Assembly (NCBI GenBank): GCA_013388845.1
Contig: JACAEN010000011.1
Span: forward strand, 1 to 64,000
Source: Chloroflexota bacterium
GTDB lineage: Bacteria > Chloroflexota > Dehalococcoidia > GIF9 > AB-539-J10
Direction of reading: 5' to 3'
DNA: 64,000 nt
Shown: piece after piece, positions 17,489 through 27,171 of the stretch
Layout of the letters: every line of letters starts with the position of its first letter
How positions within the stretch are numbered: position 1 is the stretch's first letter
Program-made: the position numbers and the translations under genes
Notes under the pieces: model-generated
Seen by the model: the letters and a program-made list of their open reading frames with translations, nothing else
Database searches by the model: none
Told to the model about the DNA's origin: nothing

Positions 17489-18259
17489 ATGAAATTCCAG
17501 AACATTGTCCTGGATAAGAAAGAGGGAATAGCGACTCTTACAATTAACCGCCCACCACTTAACATAATAGATTATGATACGTTGGTGGAGCTAAATGTCG
17601 CTCTGGAGCAACTGGCGAAGGACGATGAAGTTAAGGTACTGTTGCTCCGTGGCTCTGGAAATAAGGCCTTTAGTGCTGGTGTAGAGATAAAGGACCATAT
17701 CGGTGAAAAGATGCCGAAAATGATGAAAGAGTTTGGCCGTGTCTTCCATCTCCTGAGAGGTCTGGGCAAGCCAAGCATTGCTGTGGTGAATGGCGTAGCG
17801 CTGGGAGGTGGTTGCGAGCTTGTTGCCGGCTGTGACATGGCTATTGCCTCCGAGAAAGCCTGGCTTGGTCAGCCGGAGATAAAACTGGGGGGACTGGCGC
17901 CGGCGGCTGCTCCCTTGTTTCCCAGGATAATGGGGGAGAAGAAAGCGTTTGAGCTGCTGGTGATGGGAGAAAATGTCAGTGCCCGGGAAGCGGAACGAAT
18001 TGGCCTTGTTAATAAGGTTGTTCCTGAAGAAGAACTGGACCGAACTGCCGAGGAATTTGCCCGCAAGTTTCTGGAAAAGAGCGCACTGAGCGTCAGGCTT
18101 GTGAGAGAGGCGCTGTATGATTGTGCAGAAACGCCCTCGTTTGAGGCTTCGCTGGAAAAGGGACTGAAGCAGGGTATCAAGAGCTGGCAGACTGAGGATG
18201 GCCAGGAAGGTTTGCAGTCATATCTGGATAAACGCAAGCCTGAATGGAAGAACAGATAA
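17489..18259 (+). CDS. cyclohexa-1,5-dienecarbonyl-CoA hydratase-like enoyl-CoA hydratase (Dch/BamR type)
   Basis: Crotonase fold: INRPPLNIIDYDTLVELN, GSGNKAFSAGVEIKDH, VNGVALGGGCELVAGCDMAIASE; adjacent to BamA and Had-like genes. Confidence 0.75.
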   Translation: MKFQNIVLDKKEGIATLTINRPPLNIIDYDTLVELNVALEQLAKDDEVKVLLLRGSGNKAFSAGVEIKDHIGEKMPKMMKEFGRVFHLLRGLGKPSIAVVNGVALGGGCELVAGCDMAIASEKAWLGQPEIKLGGLAPAAAPLFPRIMGEKKAFELLVMGENVSAREAERIGLVNKVVPEEELDRTAEEFARKFLEKSALSVRLVREALYDCAETPSFEASLEKGLKQGIKSWQTEDGQEGLQSYLDKRKPEWKNR

Positions 18260-18268
18260 CTCAATCAA

Positions 18269-18333
18269 CCCACGAAAATCTTGTGATTTTCGCGGGGACC
18301 CGATAAATGTAAGTTAAGTCTATCGGGGTCCCC
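18269..18333. repeat. palindromic repeat CCCACGAAAATCTTGTGATTTTCGCGGGG followed by a GGGGACCCGATA/TATCGGGGTCCCC hairpin
   Basis: Related copies at 12006-12025 (partial) and 48535-48563 (inverted). Confidence 0.75.
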
Positions 18334-18379
18334 AAAAAAGTTTCAAGACTTCTTGGGGTAGTTTAGATTAGGGGGTATT

Positions 18380-19129
18380 ATGAGATTGCAGGATAAGAAG
18401 GCAATTGTCACTGGTGGTGGGAGGGGAATTGGCCGAGCTGTAGCCTTGGCTTTTGCCAGGGAAGGCGCCGACGTAGCGATAAACTATCGTAGCAATGATG
18501 CGGCTGCCCAGGAAGTGGTAGACGAGATACGGAAACTTGGTCGGAAGGCGGCGGCTTTGAAAGCAGATGTCGCCAATTACCAGGATGCTAGGTCCATGGT
18601 CGACCAGGCGGTGCAGGGATTGGGAGGGGTGGATATCCTGGTTAACAATGCTGGGGTGTCGAGGCCCGCTATGCTTTTGAAGATGGACGAAGAGACGTGG
18701 GACCAGGTTGTCGATATTCACCTCAAGGGCACTTTCAATTGTACGCAGGCAGCAGCTAACTATATGAAGGAAAATAGGTATGGGAGAATTGTCAATGTCA
18801 TCTCCACTGCCGGATTATATGGGACGGTGGGGCAGATAAACTATGCCTCGGCGAAAGCCGGAATTATCGGGTTCACCAAGTCGGCATGTAGGGAGCTTGC
18901 TAGATACGGGATAACTGTTAATGCCATATCCATGGGAGTTATCACAACGGAGATGACGGACAAGTTGAGAGGGGATGAAAAGCTAAGGGAAATATACCTC
19001 TCGAGAATACAGCTGGGACGGTTTGGCGAGCCTGAGGAGGTGGCACCAGCTTTTGTGTTTCTGGCATCGGATGATGCACGGTACATCACTGGACAAGTGC
19101 TATCTGTGGACGGAGGTTATGTCGGGTAA
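18380..19129 (+). CDS. short-chain dehydrogenase/reductase (FabG-like)
   Basis: VTGGGRGIGRAVALAFAREGA, NNAGV, YASAKAGIIGFTKS, ITGQVLSVDGGYVG. Confidence 0.92.
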   Translation: MRLQDKKAIVTGGGRGIGRAVALAFAREGADVAINYRSNDAAAQEVVDEIRKLGRKAAALKADVANYQDARSMVDQAVQGLGGVDILVNNAGVSRPAMLLKMDEETWDQVVDIHLKGTFNCTQAAANYMKENRYGRIVNVISTAGLYGTVGQINYASAKAGIIGFTKSACRELARYGITVNAISMGVITTEMTDKLRGDEKLREIYLSRIQLGRFGEPEEVAPAFVFLASDDARYITGQVLSVDGGYVG

Positions 19130-19184
19130 TACCCTTATCCATCACCGCTAAAGGGAAGCAGCCACTGCTTTGTAGGGTAAGATT

Positions 19185-19225
19185 GAGGTGACATTTCCCG
19201 GAGAGAATCCAGGAAATGTCACCTC
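19185..19225. terminator. bidirectional terminator hairpin between convergent genes
   Basis: Perfect 14-bp stem GAGGTGACATTTCC / GGAAATGTCACCTC, 13 nt loop. Confidence 0.75.
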
Positions 19226-19247
19226 TTTAAACGCGCTCCCAAAGGCT

Positions 19248-20321
19248 TCAAAAATCGGGGGTCAGCACGATCCTCTTCTCCAGTCCTCCCTTGTGAGCAT
19301 CTTCAAACGCTTGCTGAATCTGGCTCATTGGTCTGGTCTCAATAAAAGGCTCTATCTGTATTTTCCTCGTCAACACCATGTCCAGGACCTGGCGATAATA
19401 CTTGGGCAAGCAGCCCCAGGAACCCAGAATATCAGCATCGAATGCCATCAACCGTGATAGAGAATACTCATTCTTCTGCATCCCGAAGCCGCAAATCACC
19501 AGCTTGCCGATAAATGACAACAACTCCAAGGCAATTGCTTGACCATCAGCGGTGCCCGTCCACTCAAAGATCTTCCAGCCGTAGTTTGAGGGCAATCCCT
19601 TTTCCTTGCAGTAATTGCGAAACTCGTCTCTGATATCCCGGGGAGTCTTGCCCACCGAGCTGATGACATGGGTAGCACCGTAGTTCAGGGCTCTTTTGAG
19701 CTTGGCGGGGTTTCGGGCGATACCGATGACCTGTTTAGCGCCCAGCGCTGAGCAAATCTGAGCGGCATATACCCCCAGACCTCCGGTAACCCCAATAACG
19801 ATGGTTAAATCTCCTGGTTTTACCTCCGCCCTCATTGCTGCTTGATAGGGTGAGGTTACGGCATCGGCAATCACGGCAAGGTGAGATAGAGGTATCCCTT
19901 TCCTGTCTGGAACCACGCACAAATCATTAGCTGGGACGACGATGTGGCTAGAGAAGCCTCCGTAGATTCCCATGCTGTTGCCGGGCATCTTCTGCGCTAG
20001 GCAGCGGTTGCCCCTTCCGGCAGCGCAGATAGGACAGTTATTGCAGGGCATCACCGCCGGTATAATTACCTCCTTGCCCACTAACTTACCATCGCCGGCT
20101 ATCACTGTGCCGCTGATTTCATGCCCCAAAGTCAACGGCGGTTTGTTGACCGTGGGCACCCCATCATAGAAATAGCCTAGGTCGGTATGGCATACCCCGC
20201 AGCCAGCAATTTCCACCAATACCTCGCCGGGCTTAAGCTGAGGAACATCAATGCTTACCCTTTGTAGTTTGCCTGGCTCTATCATCTGCCAGGTTTCAAT
20301 TTTGTTCGGTATTTTTGCCAT
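19248..20321 (-). CDS. 6-hydroxycyclohex-1-ene-1-carbonyl-CoA dehydrogenase-like Zn-dependent alcohol dehydrogenase (Had/BamQ type)
   Basis: VEIAGCGVCHTDLGYFYDGVPTVNKPPLTLGHEISGTV, IIPAVMPCNNCPICAAGRGNRCLAQKMPGN, GVTGGLGVYAAQI; SD-spaced ATG at 20321. Confidence 0.82.
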   Translation of the reverse strand: MAKIPNKIETWQMIEPGKLQRVSIDVPQLKPGEVLVEIAGCGVCHTDLGYFYDGVPTVNKPPLTLGHEISGTVIAGDGKLVGKEVIIPAVMPCNNCPICAAGRGNRCLAQKMPGNSMGIYGGFSSHIVVPANDLCVVPDRKGIPLSHLAVIADAVTSPYQAAMRAEVKPGDLTIVIGVTGGLGVYAAQICSALGAKQVIGIARNPAKLKRALNYGATHVISSVGKTPRDIRDEFRNYCKEKGLPSNYGWKIFEWTGTADGQAIALELLSFIGKLVICGFGMQKNEYSLSRLMAFDADILGSWGCLPKYYRQVLDMVLTRKIQIEPFIETRPMSQIQQAFEDAHKGGLEKRIVLTPDF

Positions 20322-20465
20322 GATTCTCACTCCTCTCTTTGTAGTCTGCTGATAAGTCCAAAGGACAAAGCTCGACCATTCGCCTTTAGCAAGTTCACCG
20401 CCTCCTCATCAGTGCCAGTTGAATTTTCCCAAAATCTGAGTGCTTTTACCATGATTTTAATCAAT

Positions 20466-20508
20466 CTGTCAAGCACAGCTTGGCCCACACGTCGGACATG
20501 CTTGACAG
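20466..20508. promoter_or_regulatory. 9-bp inverted repeat containing back-to-back -35-like TTGACA boxes between divergent genes
   Basis: CTGTCAAGC (20466-20474) and GCTTGACAG (20500-20508); plus-strand -10-like TATAGG at 20526-20531. Confidence 0.6.
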
Positions 20509-20613
20509 TGCCAAGGATGATATAGTATAGGCTAGGATTTTGAAAAACTAAGCTATTACCGGCACCTTTCACGGTGCCCTTACTCTGTAGGTATTATATT
20601 TTAAGGAGGTAAT

Positions 20614-21369
20614 ATGAGACCACTGCAAACTGATTTGTCCGTATTCAACAAATTTAAATTTGAGAAGCCGCCTATAGGCGTCAAGTTCCAGTATTTCAAA
20701 CCAGAAGGAATACCACGACTGGACAAAAGTTTGGCTTTCTGCGAAATGATTAAAGAAGCACAGCGAATAAGGACACCGTTTTATTTCACTAAAGAGAATG
20801 AGAATTGCTTCGGAAAAGTACCACTGGGAATGCAGAAGGTGGCCTCATGGGGCGAAGGCGGAGAATTTGGAGCTAGTTTGGAAATCTTTCAGGAACCAAG
20901 GGCCAATGCGAGAATCTATCAATACGTTCCCAAATTTCCGGAAGGTACGGTTAACTATGTCGCTTTGTCCTCGCTGGATAAACTGACATTCGAGCCGGAC
21001 CTCTTAATTCTTATAGCTACTCCCAGCCAGGCAGAGATTGTGCTGAGGGCGATGTCCTATTCCACTGGCCAGCTATGGGAGAGCAAGGTGACGGGGGTAT
21101 TGGGATGTGCCTGGATTTTTGTTTATCCATATAAGAGCGGCAGAATAAATTATATGCCTACCGGGATAACCTTCTGCGCCAAAGCACTCGAGCCAATCCC
21201 CGAGGGGTGGATACTGATATCTATCCCTTGGGATTGGCTACCGATCATAACGCAGAATCTGAAGGAAATGAAATGGGTTCTTCCCTCATATAGTGAGGGG
21301 AGGGAAAGGTATCTGAAGCGAAAAGAAAGCCTCATTGCGAAATTAACTCGAAAGGCTGAGAACCCCTAA
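20614..21369 (+). CDS. DUF169 family protein, paralogue 1
   Basis: MRPLQTDLSVFNKF..PPIGVKF, ENENCFGKVPLGM, IPWDWLPIITQNL; GGAGG upstream. Confidence 0.75.
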   Translation: MRPLQTDLSVFNKFKFEKPPIGVKFQYFKPEGIPRLDKSLAFCEMIKEAQRIRTPFYFTKENENCFGKVPLGMQKVASWGEGGEFGASLEIFQEPRANARIYQYVPKFPEGTVNYVALSSLDKLTFEPDLLILIATPSQAEIVLRAMSYSTGQLWESKVTGVLGCAWIFVYPYKSGRINYMPTGITFCAKALEPIPEGWILISIPWDWLPIITQNLKEMKWVLPSYSEGRERYLKRKESLIAKLTRKAENP

Positions 21370-21409
21370 ATTCAGGGCAATAGTAATTGTTTAACATAAG
21401 GAGGCCAAT

Positions 21410-22165
21410 ATGAGACCACTGCAAACTGATTTGTCCATATTCAACAGATTTGAGTTTGAGAAGCCGCCTGTAGGTGTTAAGTTCCTCTATTTCAAACCAA
21501 AAGGAATTAAGCCGCTAGACAAAAGCCTGGCTTTCTGCGAGACGATCAAGGAGGCACAGCAAAGAAAGTCCCCGTTTTATTTCACTAAAGAGAATGAGAA
21601 TTGCTTCGGAAAGGTACCGTTGGGAATGGAGAAGATGCCTTCGTGGGGCAAGGGCGGGGAATTGGGACCTGGATTTGAAATCTTTCAAGAACCTAGGGCT
21701 AATACTAGAATCTATCAATACGTGCCCCAATTTCCCGCGGGTACAGTTAACTATGTTGTCTTGTCCTCGCTGGATAAACTGACATTTGAGCCAGACCTCT
21801 TAATCCTTATGGCTACTCCTAGCCAGGCAGAAATTGTGCTGAGGGCGATGTCTTATTCCACTGGCCAGATATGGGAGAGCAAGACGATGGGGGTATTGGG
21901 ATGTGCTTGGATTTTTGTTTATCCGTATCAAAGCGGCAAAGTCAATTATACGGTCACCGGAATCTCGTTTGGTATGAAAGCACATGAGATATTCCCCGAG
22001 GGATGGATACTGATATCCATCCCTTGGGATTGGATGCCGATCATAACGCAAAACCTGAAGGAAATGAAATGGGTCCTGCCCTCATACACCGACGGGAGAG
22101 GGAAGTATCTAAAGCGAAAGGAAAGGCTCATTGAAAAATTAACCAAAAAATCTGCGAACCCGTGA
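21410..22165 (+). CDS. DUF169 family protein, paralogue 2 (tandem duplicate)
   Basis: Near-full-length similarity to the 20614 ORF. Confidence 0.75.
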   Translation: MRPLQTDLSIFNRFEFEKPPVGVKFLYFKPKGIKPLDKSLAFCETIKEAQQRKSPFYFTKENENCFGKVPLGMEKMPSWGKGGELGPGFEIFQEPRANTRIYQYVPQFPAGTVNYVVLSSLDKLTFEPDLLILMATPSQAEIVLRAMSYSTGQIWESKTMGVLGCAWIFVYPYQSGKVNYTVTGISFGMKAHEIFPEGWILISIPWDWMPIITQNLKEMKWVLPSYTDGRGKYLKRKERLIEKLTKKSANP

Positions 22166-22239
22166 ATTTGGGAGAATTATTGCCTATCTCGATGTGTGCT
22201 AAGGAGAACCTAGGATAGAAACCTATGCATACTACTAGT

Positions 22240-22269
22240 TTGACACTGAGTGATTTGGAGTGTTAAAAT
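22240..22269 (+). promoter_or_regulatory. rplU promoter
   Basis: TTGACA (22240-22245), 18 nt, TAAAAT (22264-22269). Confidence 0.7.
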
Positions 22270-22295
22270 GCCTCTTTCTGTATGGAGGTGAGAAG

Positions 22296-22619
22296 ATTTA
22301 CGCTATTGTTGACATAGGTGGCAAGCAGTACAAGGTAGCTCCAAAGCAGACTTTAAAAGTCGAGCGTTTAGATGTCCCTCAAGGCGACGTAGTTGAGTTG
22401 GACAAAGTATTGTTTATTGGGGGAGATAAAGATACCCTTGTAGGGAATCCTATTATTAAGGGGGCTAAGGTTGTGGCTACTTCTTTAGGGGAAGCTAAGG
22501 GAGAAAAGGTTATCGTATTTAAATATAAAGCTAAAGTTCGCTACCGAAGAAAGAAGGGACATCGCCAGACTTATACTAAAATATTAGTAAACGAAATTAT
22601 TAAAGGTGAAGGAGAATAG
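22296..22619 (+). CDS. rplU: 50S ribosomal protein L21, apparent ATT start
   Basis: GGAGG (22284-22288), 7 nt, ATT TAC GCT ATT GTT = (M)[13 protein letters not shown]; the track's GTG at 22260 lies inside the promoter. Confidence 0.9.
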   Translation: MYAIVDIGGKQYKVAPKQTLKVERLDVPQGDVVELDKVLFIGGDKDTLVGNPIIKGAKVVATSLGEAKGEKVIVFKYKAKVRYRRKKGHRQTYTKILVNEIIKGEGE

Positions 22620-22621
22620 GC

Positions 22622-22873
22622 ATGGCACATAAAAAGGGCGGTGGCAGCACAACTTATGGGCGGGATAGTGTATCTAAGCGCTTGGGAGTTAAGAAGTATG
22701 GTGGAGAACAAGTTCGCGCTGGAGCTATCCTGGTTCGGCAACGCGGGACTCGTATACTGCCGGGGGACAACGTCGGCCTGGGCAAAGATTATACCCTCTT
22801 TGCCTTAATAGATGGCTATGTTAAATATGAGCCAGCAACCAAATATAAGAAGAAGGTGAGCGTTTACAAATGA
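22622..22873 (+). CDS. rpmA: 50S ribosomal protein L27
   Basis: [29 protein letters not shown]. Confidence 0.98.
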   Translation: MAHKKGGGSTTYGRDSVSKRLGVKKYGGEQVRAGAILVRQRGTRILPGDNVGLGKDYTLFALIDGYVKYEPATKYKKKVSVYK

Positions 22874-23073
22874 AGGCTAAAATCCATCCTAAGTATTACG
22901 AGAATGCTAAAGTGACGTGCCTCTGTGGTAATACCTTCACCACCGGTTCAACTAAGCCAGAAATCAGGGTAGAAATATGTAGTAAATGCCACCCCTTTTA
23001 TACAGGTGAGCAAAGGATAGTTGACTCCATGGGAAGGGTGGAGCGTTTCAAGAAACGATACAAGATAAAGTAG
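22870..23073 (+). CDS. rpmE: 50S ribosomal protein L31 (zinc-binding type)
   Basis: [28 protein letters not shown]...[14 protein letters not shown] overlap with rpmA. Confidence 0.97.
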   Translation: MKAKIHPKYYENAKVTCLCGNTFTTGSTKPEIRVEICSKCHPFYTGEQRIVDSMGRVERFKKRYKIK

Positions 23074-23296
23074 AATGCCTCCAGTTATCTCTTTCTTGTT
23101 GTAACAGCATCTGTCTGGCTGCGGACAGTGTTCATCTCTAAGCTTACCTCGGGAAACTAGAAATTCGTTCATCGCTGCTACTTCAGAAGATAAACTTTAT
23201 ATTTTCTGCCATTTTTATCATAATACGCTTAGCGATTTTTCATGCTGAGACAAGATTACAGTCTTTGTTTTAGGCAGCTAGGGAGATTGAAGGTTA

Positions 23297-24193
23297 ATGG
23301 CAAAACCTTTTCATTATGGTGGCCAGGCAGTCATTGAAGGGGTGATGATACGGGGGAAGGAAGGCGTGGCTATATCTGTACGCCAGCCTAATGGAGAATT
23401 AAACATAGTTAAGCAGCCCCTGGCCAAAATATACAAGGGGCGTCTCAGAGAGATGCCTTTTGTCAGAGGGATCATTGCTCTCGTGGAAACCCTGGTTTTA
23501 GGCACGCAGTCATTACTGCGCTCTGCTCAAGTCGCCGCAGCAGAGGCAAGCGGAGAAAAAATACCGACAGCGATCTTACGGGGGACCGTAGCCGTGAGCC
23601 TCGCTTTGGGTGTAGTCCTCTTCTTCATGGTTCCTCTCTTCGCCACTCGCTACCTTATCGACCCTCACATCGATTCTAATTTATTGCGCAATGTCTTTGA
23701 AGGACTTATCCGTATTGCAATTTTTATCGCTTACCTGAAGGTGATAAGTTTAATACCTGATATTAAAAGAGTCTTTGCTTACCATGGAGCTGAACATAAA
23801 GTGGTGAATGCTTATGAGGCCGGCGTCCCTTTGGATGTAGAGTCGGTTAAGAATTACTCTACTGCCCATGCCCGTTGCGGCACCGCCTTTTTATTCATCG
23901 TTCTAATCGTAGCTATCTTTGTCTTCGCCTTGGTTGGTCAACCCACCCTATGGATACGCATACTGTCCCGCATAGCCCTCATCCCGATTATCGCTGTTAT
24001 TAGCTATGAAATCATGAAATTCGGGGCAACCCACATCGAAAACCCAGTAGTCCGGATTCTCCTGGCTCCCGGGCTGATGCTGCAAGCTATAACCACTAGG
24101 GAACCTGACGATAGTCAAATAGAGGCTGCTATATCGGCGCTAAAAGAGGTCATCGCGATTGACCAGGCTGCTGATTCTAGTGGCAGTATATAA
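23297..24193 (+). CDS. DUF1385 (YqhQ-like) membrane protein
   Basis: YGGQAVIEGVMIRGKEGVAISVRQPNG; YHGAEHKVVNAYEAG. Confidence 0.9.
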   Translation: MAKPFHYGGQAVIEGVMIRGKEGVAISVRQPNGELNIVKQPLAKIYKGRLREMPFVRGIIALVETLVLGTQSLLRSAQVAAAEASGEKIPTAILRGTVAVSLALGVVLFFMVPLFATRYLIDPHIDSNLLRNVFEGLIRIAIFIAYLKVISLIPDIKRVFAYHGAEHKVVNAYEAGVPLDVESVKNYSTAHARCGTAFLFIVLIVAIFVFALVGQPTLWIRILSRIALIPIIAVISYEIMKFGATHIENPVVRILLAPGLMLQAITTREPDDSQIEAAISALKEVIAIDQAADSSGSI

Positions 24194-24218
24194 TGAAGGG
24201 ATCAAGAGGGTGCAATGT

Positions 24219-24539
24219 TTACGTTGTGTCCTCGCTCTCCAATTGCTGGAAAAAACAAGTACGATTGCCGGTGTGACATACTGGACCTGTGGGCTCAGCT
24301 TTTATGAGCAAGGTATCGCTGTCACAGTCCTTGATGATGGACTTCAGTCTGAGGAAATTGCCTGAAGTTTCTCCCTTGTGCCATAATTCTTGCCGACTGC
24401 GGCTATAGAACCAGACGTCTCCGCTGTCTAATGTGCGCTTTAGCGACTCTTTATTCATATAGCCCAGCATCAGGACTTCGCCAGTCCTGGCATCTTGGAC
24501 AATAGCTGGAATCAAGCCTTTATTATTAAAGTTTAACAT
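24219..24539 (-). CDS. hisI: phosphoribosyl-AMP cyclohydrolase
   Basis: [47 protein letters not shown]. Confidence 0.95.
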   Translation of the reverse strand: MLNFNNKGLIPAIVQDARTGEVLMLGYMNKESLKRTLDSGDVWFYSRSRQELWHKGETSGNFLRLKSIIKDCDSDTLLIKAEPTGPVCHTGNRTCFFQQLESEDTT

Positions 24540-24546
24540 TTGCCTC

Positions 24547-25278
24547 CTAGGTTCCGAAATTGATTATAGCTTCCCTCAAATCGATGTCCCCGGTGTAAAG
24601 AGCTTTGCCGATAATGGCTCCCTCCACACCGAGCTCCTTAAGCTTCCGTAAATGCTCTAGCTTAGAAATCCCCCCGGCCACAATGACGGGGATGTTTACT
24701 TTAGCAAGCAGTCTCTTTATCATGTCCAAGTTAGGCTCGGTAAGGGTGCCATCCCTTTTTATATCGGTATAAATGAAGCGCCTCACTCCGACATCAACCA
24801 TCTCTCGGCTTAACTGGAGAACCTCAAAAACCGTATTCTTCTGCCAGCCGCGGATGGCTATCTTGCCATCTCGGGCGTCAAGGCTAACTGCGATAGCCTC
24901 GCCGAATCGCTGGCACAACTTTTTTACTAGTTCTCTGTTCTCTATGGCCGCAGTGCCCAGAATTATCCGGCTTATTCCTTGACGCAACAGTTTTTCTGCC
25001 ACCTCTTCTTGTCTGACACCGCCGCCTAGTTCTATTAATAGGCCACTCTCTTTTATTATCTCCTCAACCACCTCCATATTTTTGGGCTCACCGGCAACCG
25101 CCCCGTCCAAATCGACAATATGGAGCCAGCGTGCCCCCTGGGAATACCAGGTCAAGGCGGCAGTCACCGGGTCCTCGTTAAAAACGGTTTCCTGGTCATA
25201 ATCACCCTGATATAGCCTGACACACCTGCCGCCCCTGATGTCCACGGCTGGGATTATCTCCATCTCCGACCTTTGCAC
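24547..25278 (-). CDS. hisA: phosphoribosylformimino-5-aminoimidazole carboxamide ribotide isomerase
   Basis: [44 protein letters not shown]. Confidence 0.95.
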   Translation of the reverse strand: MQRSEMEIIPAVDIRGGRCVRLYQGDYDQETVFNEDPVTAALTWYSQGARWLHIVDLDGAVAGEPKNMEVVEEIIKESGLLIELGGGVRQEEVAEKLLRQGISRIILGTAAIENRELVKKLCQRFGEAIAVSLDARDGKIAIRGWQKNTVFEVLQLSREMVDVGVRRFIYTDIKRDGTLTEPNLDMIKRLLAKVNIPVIVAGGISKLEHLRKLKELGVEGAIIGKALYTGDIDLREAIINFGT

Positions 25279-25454
25279 AGTCTTCGGCTCGACAGTTTTT
25301 CTTTTGCCTCCAGGTTGAATGCCTGCACTAAGCTATGGCCGCCAATTACACTTTACACTATGATACAATACCCAATCTAATAGGACAAGCCACATGGTAT
25401 TTACAGAGGCAGGGAAATAGCCTATCGCACACTGTAACCCTTAAGCGTCCCACC

Positions 25455-27170
25455 CTACAGGACCAGGTTCTGCAAGCTACCCATTATTAGTACTGCTGCT
25501 ATCATTATTCCGATAGACTTAAGCAAGTCTCGTGCCCCCAGCTCCCGAGCCAATACCACAAAAGTAGCTACACAAGGGAAAAACATAGCCAGAACCGTGC
25601 TGCTGATAACCAGTTGCTTAGCGGTCAACGCCAGGGGAGCTAGCATGCCCATAGCCACGTCTTTGCGCAAAAAGCCTACAAGTATGGCCACCACCGACTC
25701 CTTGGGCAACCCCCACAGCCCGGTCAATACCGGGGCGGCGATATCAGCAAGGGCATCGAAAACTCCTAAAGTGTATAAGATGTTTACCACCAGCACGGCG
25801 CCCAGTACTACGGGCAAGGCTTCTTTAATAAAGCCAGAGACCCGTAGCCAGAGCTTTTCACCAATGACTCTCCACGGTGGCCAGCGGTAGGGGGGGATCT
25901 CCACTAGAAGCTCCGGGTTGAATCCTTTGACAACACGATTAAGGATTAGCCCTATGATAACCCAGGATATAAATAGGCTCCCATAGACCATAGCTACGTA
26001 TCCCACTCCTTGCTGCCCCACCAGTCCTATTATCATAGCCTGCAAGGCAGCACAGGGAACGCCAATAGAAATCAATGTCGCCGCAATAAACCTTTGTTTA
26101 CGGCTCTCCAAAATACGGGTTGCCATAATGCCAGGCACATTACACCCAAAGCCCAGAATAGTGGGGATGATGGCATAACCGTGTAGCCCCAGCCGATGCA
26201 ACATGGTGTCCATCAGTACCGCCAGGCGGGGTAGATAACCCACATCCTCCAGTATTCCTAATGCTAGGTAAAAAGAGACGATATACGGCAACACCGCAGC
26301 GAAGGGGATGTAAAGTCCAGTGCTAAGCAAACCGAAGGACTGAGAATAGTTAGTTTCCCCCCCAATAAGCTCACCTATTAAAACGTTGTGCCAGAACCCC
26401 CCTCCCCCTAAAGCCAGGCTCAGTTTCATGAGCAACGGTGTCCACAGCCCTTGGAAGAAAGGATCAGCAACATAGCTGATTATTCCTTCGCCAACGAATC
26501 GGACAAACCAAAAGGTAGCAAAAAGAACCAGCAGGGCAATAACCACTCCCCATACTGGATGGCTACTGGCATCTTCTAGATTCTCATACCAGCGATGATG
26601 GCGATGGCTCAATGATTGCGCCTGTCTCACGATGTCACCCACCCTCGTCCACCGCTCATCACTGTTGGCATAAGTAGGAGCGTCTTTGGGTACCTTTGCC
26701 TCGGGAAGACGCTTGACCAATTCCCTTATCCCCTGTCCGGTAATGCCTACCGTGGGGACAACCGGCACTCCGAGAAGTTCCTCCAGCTTAGCGGCATCAA
26801 TACTTATACCCCGGTGTCGGGTATCATCCCACATATTGAGGGCGACTATTACCGGGATCTGCCTCTCCAGCAACTGTAGGGTCAGGTTGAGGTTTCTCTC
26901 CAGATTCGTGGCGTCAACAACATTTATGACCAAGTCTCCCTGTTTCAGCATCTCCACGGCTACTTCTTCTGCCTTGGAGCTTGGTTCAAGGGTATAGGTG
27001 CCAGGGACATCGATAAGCTCAGCTCGTTCTTCCCCCAACCTCAGATACCCTTTAATGAACCCCACGGTGGTGCCAGGATAATTGGAAGCGATGACGTGTG
27101 TACCGGTCAGCCGCGAAAAAAGGGCACTCTTGCCCACATTGGGATTACCCATGAGGAGGATACGCATCAT
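25455..27170 (-). CDS. feoB: ferrous iron transport protein B
   Basis: GNPNVGKSALFSRLTG; NYPGTTVGF; IDVPGTYTL; multiple TM helices. Confidence 0.95.
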   Translation of the reverse strand: MMRILLMGNPNVGKSALFSRLTGTHVIASNYPGTTVGFIKGYLRLGEERAELIDVPGTYTLEPSSKAEEVAVEMLKQGDLVINVVDATNLERNLNLTLQLLERQIPVIVALNMWDDTRHRGISIDAAKLEELLGVPVVPTVGITGQGIRELVKRLPEAKVPKDAPTYANSDERWTRVGDIVRQAQSLSHRHHRWYENLEDASSHPVWGVVIALLVLFATFWFVRFVGEGIISYVADPFFQGLWTPLLMKLSLALGGGGFWHNVLIGELIGGETNYSQSFGLLSTGLYIPFAAVLPYIVSFYLALGILEDVGYLPRLAVLMDTMLHRLGLHGYAIIPTILGFGCNVPGIMATRILESRKQRFIAATLISIGVPCAALQAMIIGLVGQQGVGYVAMVYGSLFISWVIIGLILNRVVKGFNPELLVEIPPYRWPPWRVIGEKLWLRVSGFIKEALPVVLGAVLVVNILYTLGVFDALADIAAPVLTGLWGLPKESVVAILVGFLRKDVAMGMLAPLALTAKQLVISSTVLAMFFPCVATFVVLARELGARDLLKSIGIMIAAVLIMGSLQNLVL

Positions 27171-27171
27171 C

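Noticed and set aside
16236-22165. Complete benzoate degradation island including aryl-CoA reductase
   Set aside because: No BcrABCD or BamBC-type reductase and no benzoate-CoA ligase recognised in the window; only the ring-modification/cleavage steps are supported.
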